Assembly (NCBI GenBank): GCA_004154925.1
Contig: QJNS01000015.1
Span: forward strand, 310,001-374,000
Source: Monosporascus cannonballus
Taxonomy: Eukaryota > Ascomycota > Sordariomycetes > Xylariales
Reading direction: 5' to 3'
DNA: 64,000 nt
The notes under the pieces are model-generated. The model did not search any database, was not told where the DNA came from, and was given only the letters and a program-made list of their open reading frames with translations. Shown piece after piece: positions 1 through 12,430 of this stretch. The translations under genes and the position numbers were made by a program. Within the stretch, counting starts at the first letter, position 1. Each line of letters begins with the position of its first letter.

Positions 1-811
1 ATATACGGTATAGGATAAAATAGAAATAAAAAACGAACGAATATACGAAATGGAAAAAATATTCGATATACAAAAATAAAACGGATTTATTTAGTACCTA
101 ATTAAATGGAAAAAATACTTAAATTCCGAAAACATCTGGGAACCTGCCAAAAACCTTATTAACGCCTAACGCCTATTAAAGAACTTTTATTAGCAATAAC
201 GGACGCGTTCAAATTAATAATCGACCAATTAATAATTGGAATATCGGGCCAGTTAGCCGCAACCTATGTTAACGAGGCGGCCGCAACGGCGGCCTCCAGT
301 TATTATTATTCTTTTTTTAAACGTTCAAATTTTTCTATCGCTTCCGTATTTTAAATATTTTGACGAAATATTTCCATACTGTAATAACGAAGTAACCGCC
401 TTTATTTCTGCAGGCAATCCAATTTATTGGCAGCAGTCCGTAACGTTTTACGAATCTGCTTTTTTTTCACGTTCCAAATAATCTTTTTTGTTAAACAATT
501 TCTAGTACTTAATTTTCAAAAGCCCAAAAACGTTATAAAGGTTATTATAATAAATGCATTACGCATATTTTAAAAATCCTCGAACGACCTTATATTGTAT
601 ATTTTCCTTTTCGCAACGAAAATAAAAAAACATTTTGAAACCCAAATATTTAATACGTTTTAAAAGGATTAAAACGTTAATACGCTTACGAAAACGAGAT
701 TTTTTAATACGACCTAACATAATAAATATAAAAAAAGGAAGGTTATTTATTAAAATTAATAAACAAATAATTTGATCTTTAGGGACAAAAATCCTGAAAG
801 GGGAGAAATCG
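1..811 (+). pseudogene. 3' end of Ty3/gypsy polyprotein with chromodomain (element A4, truncated by window edge)
   Basis: The plus strand encodes the end of a gypsy polyprotein. At 95-145 the frame reads YLIKWKKYLNSENIWEP, which matches the chromodomain consensus (YLVKWKGY...ENTWEP) found at the C-terminus of chromovirus integrases. The frame carries TAA and TAG stops where Gln would fit. The 1-320 stretch is a near copy, in reverse orientation, of 3,640-3,955, the chromodomain end of element A2; the following 480-811 resembles 3,085-3,540 reversed. The element continues to the left of the window. It is not translatable and is a RIP-type relic. The family assignment is firm; the exact 5' extent is unknown. 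Confidence 0.8.
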
Positions 812-1214
812 TATTACGACCTCATAATTTTGGCCTTTTCCCGGACGGTTAGGACCACAAAAAAAACGGGTCCCACCTTAGCCAAAACGTTACGTAATTA
901 GCTTAAAAGTTTCAAAGCGCCAAACGCCTTAAGCCCCCTAAGCTAGTAAGAAAGCTTAAAAAACTTAAAAGTCTTAAGGGTTTAAGCCGTTTAAGCACCT
1001 TAAGCCAAAATAAGAATATATACGTTCGTTATTTCCATAATTTAAATAACTTTAGCTTATAATAATCAATTACCATATCGTTACCCAAAACGCCCTTGGT
1101 ATTACAAGACGTAATACGTTACTATATCCATTACTTAGATTCCCACGATACTTCTGCCAACATAAACCCGTCGACTTAAAGTTTAATAATTGGTTAAACC
1201 GCCTAGCCGTCACA
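812..1214 (+). repeat. 3' LTR of element A4 (A-family gypsy)
   Basis: It starts TATTACGACC (from TGTTACGACC) and ends GCCGTCACA, the same termini as the LTRs at 2,692-3,083 and 14,662-15,048 read on the coding strand. It lies just downstream of the A4 chromodomain relic and abuts the RT relic of A3 at 1,215, so A4 is inserted in A3. Length is about 403 bp. It contains CTTAAG-rich short repeats around 925-1,010. Confidence 0.75.
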
Positions 1215-2691
1215 TATAAAACTTAACCTAATATAAATTTTTTTAAGAAAATGCTTAAATTCTTGGAATGTTATAATAATAACCATAAATTCCTTATCTA
1301 GAATGCCGTAATTAAATTTGGTTCTTTTTAACTTATACGAAAAGAGCATAATAAGGTATAATTTGTCTTAATTATTTCGTTATTTAATTATTATGCTTAA
1401 CGCGTAATCCGAAATATTAGTTTTTAATTTAACGGGGCGGTTTAAATCGTACATAATTAGTATTAGTTCGCTGGTAATTACATCCTTAATATCCTAAAAT
1501 GTTTTTTTTGTATTTGGCGTTTATTTAAACTTTTTTATAAGGTTTGTTAAAGGTATAACGATTTCGCTAAAATTTTAAATAAACTTTTTAAAATAATTAA
1601 CGAATTTAAAGAATATTTATATCTTTTTCACCGTTATTAGTGTTTATTATACTATAACTATAACGATTTTTTAAGCTTTATCTTAATATATTTTAAGGTA
1701 ATAATATATCTCAAATATTCCACTTTTTGTACGTTAAACTACTTTTTTTTGCATTAATAAATAACTTTGCGTTCTGTAAAGCTTAAAAAACCTTATAAAC
1801 GTATCATATATGTTTTTTCCGTTTCTAAGAAAACGAGAATATCGTCGAGATAACAAACGACGAAAATATCGAGATATTTTCGTAATACATAATTTACTAT
1901 CCGTTAAAAGGCTATTAATGCGTTCGTAAATCCTATTAGTATAACCAAATATTTAAATAATCTATATTTCGTCATAAACGTTATTTTTTATTTGTATCCT
2001 TTTTAATTCTAATAAAATAATATTTATCTTTAAGGTCGAATACTGCAAATTATTTAATTCCGTAAAGTCGGTCTTTTATTTCCGTAATTAAAGATAATAA
2101 CATTCGATACTTAATAATAATATCGTTTAGTTATCGATAATTAACCATAAGTCGCAATTTTCCATTTTTTAAGTACGAAAAATATTAGGTAACTTATTAG
2201 TAATTTCGAAAGTAAAATCCATCCTTTTTATAATCGATTTTTCAGGCATACTTTGAAAATACATAGTTTATTTCCGTTAAAATTGTAAATAAGGTAAAGC
2301 TTCGTCGAAGATCTTTCCTTAAAAATTATCATATAATTTCATTTACTATATTTTGGTAATTTTATATCAAATTCCTTTTTGAAGAATTATTCGTATATAT
2401 AGCATTATGGTAATATATTAATTAGTTTTTTCAATTTCTAAAGCTGTTGTTCTTAGTTGTTATTTAGTTGCTTTAATTTCTCTTTAATAGTAATAACGAT
2501 ATGTCGCATTCTTTTTTGATGCCCATTTTTTTAGTATCTTATTTCTTTAGGTAATAAGGTTTTTGTCGTATTCTTATACCTGCATTTGTCGCCATTTTCG
2601 ATCGAATATTAAGATCTTAATTTTCTTTTTTTATCCGTTAATAAGATACAAAACGAATTTCACCTAGCTAATCTTTTTATTAATTAAAATT
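1215..2691 (-). pseudogene. Ty3/gypsy reverse transcriptase/RNase H relic (element A3, interrupted by A2)
   Basis: Read on the minus strand this is a gypsy RT followed by RNase H. The catalytic block reads VVCYLDDILVFL around 1,825-1,865 (the YxDD active site), preceded by a KYLV...GFTNA block around 1,900-1,960, and followed by VEYLRYIIT around 1,700-1,730 and by RPVKLKTNISDYAL (RNase H start) around 1,395-1,440. Many stops are Gln-type. The upstream half of the same element resumes at 15,049: removing A2 (2,692-15,048) and one copy of AAATT rejoins a sequence that matches the equivalent uninterrupted stretch of A2 near 12,400-12,480. Its 3' end is cut off by element A4. Confidence 0.85.
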
Positions 2692-3083
2692 TGTGACGGC
2701 TTGGGGTTTAACCAACTATTAAACCTTAGTCGTACGGGTTTATATTAGCAGAAATATCATAAAACTCTGTAGCAATAAGATAACTTAATTACGTTTCTTA
2801 ACACCAAATGTACAAAAGCGTATTGCAAGCGATTAATATTAATAAATGTTACAAACTAAAATTATTTAAACTATAGAAATAATAAACGTATATATTTTTC
2901 TCTTTTTTTTTTTAGCTTGATCACTTATAATCATACGGCTAATAATAATTATAATTGCTTGCGATTATCTTTACTTACTTTTAATTATTGGCTTAGCGGT
3001 GATTACCGTTACGTAACTCATAAATAATCTGTATAATTCTTATTTAACCGTTTCTTAAGGCCAAAGTTTATTAAGTTGTAATA
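2692..3083 (-). repeat. 3' LTR of A2
   Basis: It reads TGTGACGGCTTGG at its low-coordinate end and ends AAGTTGTAATA. It is homologous to 14,662-15,048 and to the solo LTRs at 17,428, 48,945 and 56,232. The target duplication AAATT precedes it. Confidence 0.82.
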
Positions 3084-3639
3084 TAATTTCCCTTTTCCCA
3101 AAATCTTGCCTCTAAGATTTGTTTTCTTTTTTTTACGTTTAATAAATATCCTTTTTTTGCTTTTAATTATATCGTTTCCCATTTCCAAGATTCGTTGCGT
3201 TCCTTATTCTTTTACCGTTCGTTATATTGATTTCGTAAAAACCTTTAACGAATTTGAGTACGAAATTATGTTTTGCTTTTATTATTTTTCGAAAAACATA
3301 AGGTGTAAAATAATGGAAAACGTTCAAAGGTATAAGAAATATATTAACCGAAATCGATTTTACGATTGTGCCGGCGTACCTATTTTTTCCTTACAAAATA
3401 TTTGTCGTAAGCATTAACGTTTAGAACGCGAGGAAATGCTTATTAAAAAACGATTATTAAAGCTTTAACGGCTTTATTTCGAGATTTAATGTCGTTAACA
3501 AAAAAAATAAATAAAGTTTTTTCTTATTTTATTCGTTTACGTAAGCAAAAGGTATTAGCTTATTCGAAAGGTGTTACCATGGTATAATGTAGGCTTTAAT
3601 TGTTAAACCAATTAAAGAAATAAAAACGTCGGGAATAAA

Positions 3640-5280
3640 AATAGTTAGCGGCTGCCGTTACGGCTATTACGTTAATATATATTGCGGCCGATTAGCCCGA
3701 TATTCCGGCTACTAATTAATTAGTTGTTAATTAGAATGCGCCTATCGTTATTAGTAAAAGCCTTTTAATAAATACTAGGCGCCAATAAGATTTTTAGCTG
3801 GTTCCTAGGTATTTTCGGAATTTGGGTATTTTTTCCATTTAATTAGATATTAGGTAAATCCGTTTTGTTTTCGTATATCGAAAATTTTTTTCCATTTCGT
3901 ATATTTGTTCGTTTTTTATTTCTATATCGTCTTATACCGTATATACCTTAATTATATCTGCTAGTAATTCAAATAAAAAAACGTAAAAAATTACATAAAG
4001 TTTAATTTTTTGTAAATATTCCAATTAATAATTATTTTCTGAAATTTGTTTGATAATTTTATATGGACCGATATATTTAAAATCGAAAATTTTAAGTTGT
4101 TTTATTTAAATATTTTTTGTAACGAGGAAAACTATTTCCTTTTTTTCGAAGATTAAAGTTTTTTAACCTTTTCTAGTTATAATACTTCCTTATTTAATTC
4201 CGTACAAATTTTAGTTTTATTTTTATTGTTTAATATAATTATTATAATTATTTTAATATAAAGATTATCTTAATATTAATTAAACCGTTATTGCGTATTT
4301 TTTTATAAAATTTTAAAATAAAATCAAAATTTACGTTTATTAATATTATCTTAATATTTTCGTAATAATTAATATTATAAGCAAATTATATAATCGGTAA
4401 TTTTTTTAACTTAATTATTTTGTTTATAATTAATATAATATCCTAAATAAACTTCCAAAATTTGATTTATTTATTTTATTTATCTGTTTATTTAAGGATT
4501 AAATACGTTAAATAACTTATAATTTAAGCCGATTTATAGTATTAGGTTTTGTTAAAACTTAAATGTAAATATTAATCCTTTATTTAAATAATTTCCATAA
4601 ATAATTTATATATGTTAAAAATATTTTTTAAAAAAATATACGCCATGTGTTCGGCGTCCGTATTCTTATAATATGGTAAAAAATAGGAAAACTTTGTTAA
4701 TCGATTAATAATTACGAAAATATTATCGTAATATATTTCCGTAATTGGATTTTTTAATATAGGAAATTTGGCAATAAATCGAATGTAATTAAATACCATA
4801 ATTGCTTTGCGATTAATAAAAGCTATAATTTTCCGTATAGTTTATATCGTCGAATCTTTGCTTTAGCATAAATATCATATTACTGTATAAATTTTTATAT
4901 TATTATTTTTATTTTAAAAAAGAAATAAATATATTAAAACCGTTTTAAGGTTTTATAAATTCCTAAATATCCGTATAATTAATATTCGTATATTTGTCGT
5001 ATTAAATATTTTAAATATTTTTTTAAATTTATATTTTATTTCTTTTTTAATTTTGTCAAGGATTATTATTATATCATTAAATTGTCTAATATATATCGAA
5101 AGGTATTATCCGAATTATTATAATTTATCGTAAACGTAAATAGTTTTTTATAATAATATTAAAAATTATATAATTAACTTTCGTTAATTTTTTAAAAATT
5201 TGGTTGTTTTTTAACAATATTTGTTTTACCGTTTTTTAATCTTTTTTTGTAAATAATAACGAAATTAAAATTAGCTAATT
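3640..5280 (-). pseudogene. A2 integrase and chromodomain relic
   Basis: Minus-strand frame. At 4,584-4,799 a 71-codon open stretch carries the retroviral integrase core signature (YYDNIFVIINRLTKFSYFLP, then IFLKNIFNIYKLFMEII). Further on, around 4,000-4,100, comes the integrase C-terminal block ending in the FHVSLLEP-like segment (FYVFLFEL), followed directly by the chromodomain at 3,955-3,780. Order and spacing agree with gypsy chromoviruses. Stops are predominantly TAA/TAG of the Gln type. Confidence 0.85.
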
Positions 5281-5869
5281 TTTCCGCATAAGAAAGTTAT
5301 CGTCCTGTAAATTCCTTAATCGTAATAAATTGGATAAAATTTTAATAATCCGTATAAACCTTAATTTAATATAGGTTTTTCTTTAGAAAATACTTAAATT
5401 CTCGGAATGCCATAATAATAATTATAAATTGCTTATTTGGAATGTTATAAATAGATATAGGTTTTTTAATTTATACGAAAAAAATGTAATAAGGTGTAAT
5501 TTACCTTAGTTATCTTATTATTTCATCATTATATTTAATACGTAATTCGAAATATCGGTTTTTAACTTAATAGAGCGATTTAAATCGTATATAATTAATA
5601 TTGCCTTATTAATAATTACATTTTTAACGTCTTGAAATGCTTTTTCCGTATCTAGTATTTATCTAAATTCTTTTTCTTTTTTCGTAAAGTTCGTTAAAGG
5701 TATAATTATTTTGCTAAAGTTCGGAATAAACTTCTTATAATAATTAGCGAATTCAAAAAATACTTATACCTTTTTAACTATCGTTAACGTTTGCCATTCT
5801 GTTATTACAACGACTTTCTTAAAGTGTATCCTAATATATCCCGGGATAATAATATATTCCAAATATTCC
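5280..5869 (-). pseudogene. A2 RNase H segment (3' of the B insertion)
   Basis: The minus strand encodes MEYLEYIIIPGYIRI followed by TEWQTLTIVKKV between about 5,874 and 5,764, the RT/RNase H linker typical of gypsy elements, then an RNase H region homologous to 1,215-1,700. An apparent open frame running to 5,973 is a chimera: its first 30 residues come from the LTR of element B. Confidence 0.8.
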
Positions 5870-5874
5870 ATTTC

Positions 5875-6064
5875 TGCAACGGGCACGATGCGTAAGTTGA
5901 ACGGAAACACGGCCCAACAAAGGTTTATATTCAAGGTAAGAAGGGAAAAGGAGAAACAGCTAGCCACCAGCAAGGTGGCTGCTCCCTATATACATATGGG
6001 TAAGCTCGGGCTAAAGAGCTGGTTCCGTAAGCCCGAGCTACCCTATAGGCTTTAACCTATAACA
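5875..6064 (-). repeat. LTR of element B, low-coordinate copy (3' LTR)
   Basis: It begins TGCAACGGGCACG and ends CTATAACA, and is 190 bp long like its partner. It is visibly less mutated and richer in GC than the partner LTR and the body (for example TGCAAC here, TATAAC there). Confidence 0.85.
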
Positions 6065-8201
6065 TTATCCCCTTTTTCGCCCTTAGGGAATAACGAGATT
6101 ACGGGAAAGCGGCGGCGGCTTTGCTTATACCTTTTTTTTATCCTTATTCATATTTTTACGTTTTCGTTAACCCCGTTTCCGCTTCCGAATAACCTTTCGA
6201 AATTATTAAGGATAATTAAATTTTCGAAATTATTACGTAGTTTTTATACCGGTTCAATATAACTTACCTATTTTACAAATAACTTTTTTCGGTAACCGCA
6301 ATTTATATGTTTACTTTCGGCCTTTAATATATATTTTATTATATAATATTTACCCTTTTTTCTAATAATATTGGTAATAATTAATAATTATTTAAAATTT
6401 AATTAAATAACGAATTTTTTAATATTAATTTTAAAAGGTTTACGCTAAATCTTAGATATATTTCCGATAACACGTTTAATTTTACGGTATTATATAGCAT
6501 AATCTTAATAACCTTAAATTCAATATATATTTAAAATAACTTTTTGGATAATTATAAAATAATTATATTTTTTAAATTTAATTATATTAAAATCTTTATT
6601 TGGAAATGCGAAATTTATGTCTTAAAAGTATTAATTAATTATTTTATCCGAGCCCAAATTAATATTATAATAAGTTATGTAAATTCCTTATTTTTTCGTA
6701 CTTTTTTAATAAAAATTTAAAAAACTTATTAAGGAATTAATTAAACAATTACCGGTATTTTGTTAATAAGTTTCATATCGTATTCTTAAATTAAGAAAAA
6801 AATTTACTTTTAACGAAAATTTTTTATTATTAAAGGCTAATTATATTACCGGTAAAAATTTGACTTAATTATATTATACGTAATTTATAAAATAACGGAA
6901 ATATATAAAAATTTTTATATTAATTTTTTCCATAATTCCGTCCTTTGAAAAAAAATACATTAAGTTCTTATTATATATTTATTAAATTATAAAAATAAAA
7001 CCAAAATTTATTTATTTAATTACTTTTTTTATCAAATATTACTTTTTAAAGAAAACTATAATATCTTTAATAATAAGGAATAAAATATTAAATATATATT
7101 TTCGTATTTATATTAAATATTAGCTTGAAAATAACCGTTTTCGTTAAGGAATTGTAAAGTATTATAAAAAATGGAAATCCTTTTTTTGCCTTGCCAGTAA
7201 GTTAATTATAACATTTACCCAAAAATTTAAATAAAGTCGATTTAAAATAAATAAAAGCCGTAATAACCTTTTTTTCGTTTCCTTTTACACGTATAACTTA
7301 TTATATACGTCGTAAATACGGCAAAAACGGTATATATTTTAAGCTTATTCCGGCCAGTAATAATTACGGATTAATATTATTAACGTAACGTTTCTTCTTA
7401 AGTGGCCGGTAATATAAAAATCGTATATCCATTAAATCAATAACATCCGGAACAGTTTTTAAATAAAAACCTAAATATATTTTTTTAAATTAATTAAAAC
7501 CTTTAAAATTAAAAAATATTTTATTATTAAAACAGTTATTACGTTTATAATTAAAAGAAAATTATATAACATTTGAGCCACGGTAGCATATGCCATATTT
7601 AAGGTTTTATTTTTAATAATTTTTAAATCCTATATTTCTTAAAGGTTTTTTTAAAAAAGATTTTGCCGGAGGATATAACCGGTCGTTTATTATTATTTCG
7701 CTATAAGTAAATTATGGCCATTGGGACTTTTTAAATTTCTATCGATTTATTAAATAATTACTTTTTCTTAATTAACCGGGTTATTCGCCTTTTAAATTTA
7801 ATATTTTTTATTATAAAAAATATTTTATATTTTACGAAATATAATATCGGATTAATTTATTAATTTATTAAAGTAATATTTAAATACGAAATTAAAAGTA
7901 AATAAAAACCTAGCTTATTAAATGTACTTTTTAATAAATTTGCAGATATTTATAAAATATTAAAAGTTTGCATAATTTATCAAAATTATAAAAAAATTAA
8001 TTAATATTTTAAATCTTTTTATTCCATTAACGCTTTAATAATAATTAGTAATTTTTAATCGTATATTTCGTAATTATATTTAATTAATAATAATTTCCTT
8101 AAAAAATAGGTAATTAATCATAAACGCCTTAATAAATCGAATTAAAATAAACATTTTCCAATTACCCAGCCGGAATAATTTATTTTTATTACCGTTTTTT
8201 T

Positions 8202-8213
8202 GGGGGGGGGGGG
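8202..8213. repeat. Poly-G tract (12 G) inside element B
   Basis: Twelve consecutive G in an otherwise AT-rich body. A simple repeat; no function evident. Confidence 0.7.
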
Positions 8214-11200
8214 TTTAATACGTAAAGATAAGCGCTATAATAAAAAGTTCTTTAAATCGGTCGGAAACTTATTATTTCTTATTTTTCTAACAGAAATTTT
8301 TTTTTCTTTATTAATCGTAAAAAAAACCGTTATTCTGTTAAAGTTTTTTATAAAGGTTCGGTAAAAATTAACGAATTTAATAAAATTTTTAATGCTTTTT
8401 ATATTAATAAAAGCCTTTTATTTCCGAATAACGGTTATTTTCTTGGGATTAATTTTTAAATTTATTTTTATTTCGATAATAAATCTTAAATATTTTATTT
8501 TATAAATTACGAACTTGCATTTATTCGGATTTAACTTTAATCTTATTTCCGCTAAATGGCGAAATACCAATTTAACTTTGGCTATATAATCGGTTCGAAA
8601 ACCAGATAAATAAATTACTATATCGTTTATATACGCAAAATAAAAATTATTAACGTAATGCTCTAACGTAATATTAATATAATATTAAAAAATAACCAGT
8701 ATGCCGCTAAGGCCGAATAAATATATCAATTATTCGAAAAACCCGAAATATATACCGAACGTAATTTTCTATTTATTTTCTTAGCAGATACGTAATCGAT
8801 AAAAAACCGTTTAAACGTTAAATTTCGTAAATTACCGGGCCTATAATAAAATTCGTAATGTTTTTTTTATTAACAAAAAAAGGTAACGGTTTCGTTTCGT
8901 AATCTTATTTAATTTTTTATAATTTACGTAAAACTATAAATCCCCGTTAAGTTTTTTTATAAATAATACCGAGGTACTTATAAGGGAATTATTAGCCCGA
9001 ACTTAATTTTTATTAAATAAATTTATAAATATTTTGTGTAAAATTAACAATTCCTCTTTTAATATCTTATATAAAAATCCTTATAAAATTATTTTTTTTA
9101 ATCCGAAATATTTATTTTTAGATTTAACGTTATATCGTTATTATTACGATAAAATAATAACGATAAATTTTCGTTATTTATAAAAGAAATTCGGAACTCC
9201 TATATTTTCTTAAAAAATATTTCGTTATATTTTTAAAAATTGAATGCGGCTTTACTTTTAAGGCCTTATTAATATCTTTTATAAAAATTGTAAATAATTA
9301 TGTCCCGTTTTTTTTACCGTAATTTTGCCGCGTTATTACCGTAAAGGTTATAATTATTATTAACTAAACTTTTTTGTATTTTTATAACGGCCTTTTTAAA
9401 TAATCCATAAGTTTTTTATCGAATTATCTTTTTTCGCATAATATAGATATAATAACGTTATCCGTAAAACGAAAAAGCCGTTATTTCGTTTCATATACGA
9501 TATTATTATATTTTATTTAAAATTTTCCCAAAATAAAAAATAAAATAAGTTTTTAATTAAGTATTCTTAAATTTGTTTTAAACGGCCATTTAAATTTATA
9601 TTAACGTAAGTAATTTTTCGGATCGTAATTATTATAAGTTAATTATTTTTTGTTAACCTTAATTAACGAAATATAATAAATATACGTTATAATTTCGAAT
9701 AGCGGATTAGCAGCTAATTAAATACGAAATAATAAATATATGTATTATCGATTAAAACGTTTATATATATAATATTATTAATTAAGACATTTAATATAAA
9801 AAATATTATTTAATTTATTATTAATTTCCTATAATTTTTACTTTATTATATTCCTTTTTTATTAGTAAATTTTAATAGAAGTTATTTTTTAAATTTTCGT
9901 TATTTAAGTTATTATTCCCGTTAACGGTATTTTGCAAACTTACTGCCGTAATTTCCGTCTTAGCCGGATAAGGCCGTTTTACGGATTTATTTTTAAAATA
10001 TTCCTAATTTAAATAATTCGTAATAACATAATAAAAGTATTGTTTTTTTTATTTCCGAATTTTTATTTCGTTATTGGAAAGTTATTTCGCATAAAGTTGG
10101 TTATCCGAACCTTAATTTAAGTTATTTCCGGACTGGTTTTTTCGATTATTCTGTTATTAATCCATAAATTTAAAAATTAAAATAATTAATTATGTAATAT
10201 CCGTTATGAATATATCCTTTTAAACGTTTATTATCTAAATTAATTTATTAATTTAACCAACGTATTATTATTAATTATTTATTTTTTATCGAAATACTAG
10301 GTTGTCGTTTTTTTACTTATATAATAATCGAATAAAATCTTTAAATAATTAATTATCTTTTTTATTTTACGTACTTAATAATTATAATCGTTATAAAATA
10401 TATATTTCGCGATTAACGTATTATAAAATTACGTATTAATACCGGCATTTAAGGAAACTACCTTAAATATTAAGAATTACGTTAAATCTTTATATTCGGC
10501 CAACTTAAACTTAAAATTTAGTAAATAATCTTAAAACCGTTAATTATTACCTTACCTTATATATTATAATTATTTTTAACGAATTATATTATTTGTTTAT
10601 TTTTGAATTACTTTTTTATATAAAAAAGTTATCGACGTTAAAATCCTTTAGTAATTTTCCTATTTCGAATTAATAATTAAATTGTAATTATTTTTCGGTA
10701 AGTATAAATATTATAAAATTTAACTAAGTTATTATAAAAAAGCCGAAAATAAATTAATTTTTTTTAATTTTCGTACAGAATATTACGAAAAACGAACGGA
10801 ATATCTTTTATTTTCCGTTTTACGAAGGCTATTTTATAGGCTTACGATTTGCTTTTATAAATACGTTGTTAAGCGGCAGGTTTACCGTAAATTTTTAGCA
10901 AGGTAAGTTTTATCTTATAAAGGCTTTTTTTCCCGCTTTCGTAAAAAGGTATTTTTCTATTTTCGTTATCTAATTAAACAAATTATTTATCGTTTCGTTA
11001 CGGTTAAAAATTAATTTAACAAATTATTCCTATTATATATTAAACTTTTAAAGTATATTTACGAATAATTAATACTGTAAATTTTTCTCAATAATTCCGG
11101 ATAAGATTAATACCATAAGTTCGCCTATAATTTCGGCGGTTATATTATTTTATAATTACCTTATTATCTATAACCAAGGTATTTTTAAGAAATATTTCGC

Positions 11201-11248
11201 TTTTACCTAGCTTTTTGGAAACTATAATAAGTTATAACCTTAAATATA

Positions 11249-11438
11249 TATAACGGGTACGATACGTAGGTTAAACGGAAATACGGCCCAACAAAGGTTT
11301 ATATTCAAGGTAAAAAGGGAAGGGAAAAAATAGCTAGCTACTAGCAAAGTGGCTGCTTCCTATATATATATAGGTGAACTCGGGCTAAGGAGCTCGCTCC
11401 GTAAGCCCGAGCTGCCCTATAGGCTTTAGCTTGTAACA
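11249..11438 (-). repeat. LTR of element B, high-coordinate copy (5' LTR)
   Basis: It begins TATAACGGGTACG and ends TTGTAACA, followed by the ATTTC duplication. Differences from the other copy are mainly C to T and G to A, as expected for RIP. Confidence 0.85.
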
Positions 11439-11443
11439 ATTTC

Positions 11444-12430
11444 TTATTTATAAAATTAACTTTTTTCCGCGTTAACAAATACCTTTATATTTTATAAACC
11501 TTAAAAAATTTATGAACGTATTTTGTATATATTCTTTCCGTTACTAAAAAAATACAAATATTATCGAAATAATAAAAAACGAAAATATCGAAATATTTTC
11601 TAATATATAATTTATTATTTATTGGAAAATTATTAATACGTTCGTAAATCCCATTAATATAACCAAATACTTAAATAATCTGTATTTTATTTTAAAAGTT
11701 ATTTTTTATTCGTATTCTTTTTTAATTTTAATAAGGTTATATTTATCTTTAAGATCGAATACTATAAACCATTTGGTTCCGTAAAACCGGTTTTGTATTT
11801 CCGTAATTAAAGGTAATAATATTTATTTTTTAATAATAATATGGTTTAATTGCTAATAATTAATCATAAATCGCAATTTTTCATTCTTTTTCAGCACAAA
11901 AAATATAAAATATTTTGCTAATAATTTCAAAAATCGAATCTATCTTTTTTATAACCGATTTTCCAGGTATTCCTTAAAAGTACCTAACTTATTTCTGCTA
12001 AAATTATAAATAAGGTAAAATTTCGTTAAAAATCTTTCCTTAAAATTATTTTATAATTTTATTTATTATATTCTAATATATTCGTAACGAATTTCTTATT
12101 AAAGAATTATTTATATCTATAAGATTATGATAATATATTAATTAAACTTTCTAATTTTTAAACTATTATTATGATTTTAAATCGTTATTTAATTATTTTA
12201 ATTTTCCTTTGATAATAATAACGATACGTTATACTTTTCTTTAATACTTTTTTTCTTATATTTTATCTCTTTAAGTAATAAGGTTTTTATTATATTCTTA
12301 TACCTCTATTTATCGTTATTATAGATTAAATATTAAGATCTTAATTTCTCTTTTTTTCCTTTATTAATAAAAAATAAAACGAATTTTACTTAATTAGTTT
12401 TTCTATTAATCAAAATTCCGCATTAACGTA
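11444..12430 (-). pseudogene. A2 reverse transcriptase segment (5' of the B insertion)
   Basis: Minus-strand continuation of the A2 RT, homologous along its length to 1,760-2,691. The YxDD region lies around 11,535-11,580, in a mutated form. It continues upstream into the protease/gag region without a break. Confidence 0.78.

Larger units (their letters stand above)
5875..11438 (-). mobile_element. Ty3/gypsy element B (190-bp LTRs) nested in A2
   Basis: Two direct repeats of exactly 190 bp (5,875-6,064 and 11,249-11,438), each with TG...CA type ends, flank a 5.2-kb body. The target duplication ATTTC is perfect (5,870-5,874 and 11,439-11,443). The body codes on the minus strand: an RT block FYFAYINDIVIYLSGF near 8,585-8,640 (from YIDDIVIY) followed by a KLVFRHLAEIRLKLNP block, and an integrase C-terminal block near 6,350-6,700 (VQLNLKN-like, then KLFQIYIEFKVIK), then EPV-NLRNNFENLI, chromodomain-like, near 6,180-6,260. 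All frames are broken. It belongs to a different lineage from the A family and is the youngest insertion in the stack. Confidence 0.88.

Noticed and set aside
3106..3417. 103-codon plus frame as a gene
   Set aside because: Lies in A2 sequence between chromodomain and 3' LTR, antisense to the element; no signature.
5764..5973. 69-codon minus frame as a gene
   Set aside because: Chimera of element B LTR and A2 RNase H created by the insertion.
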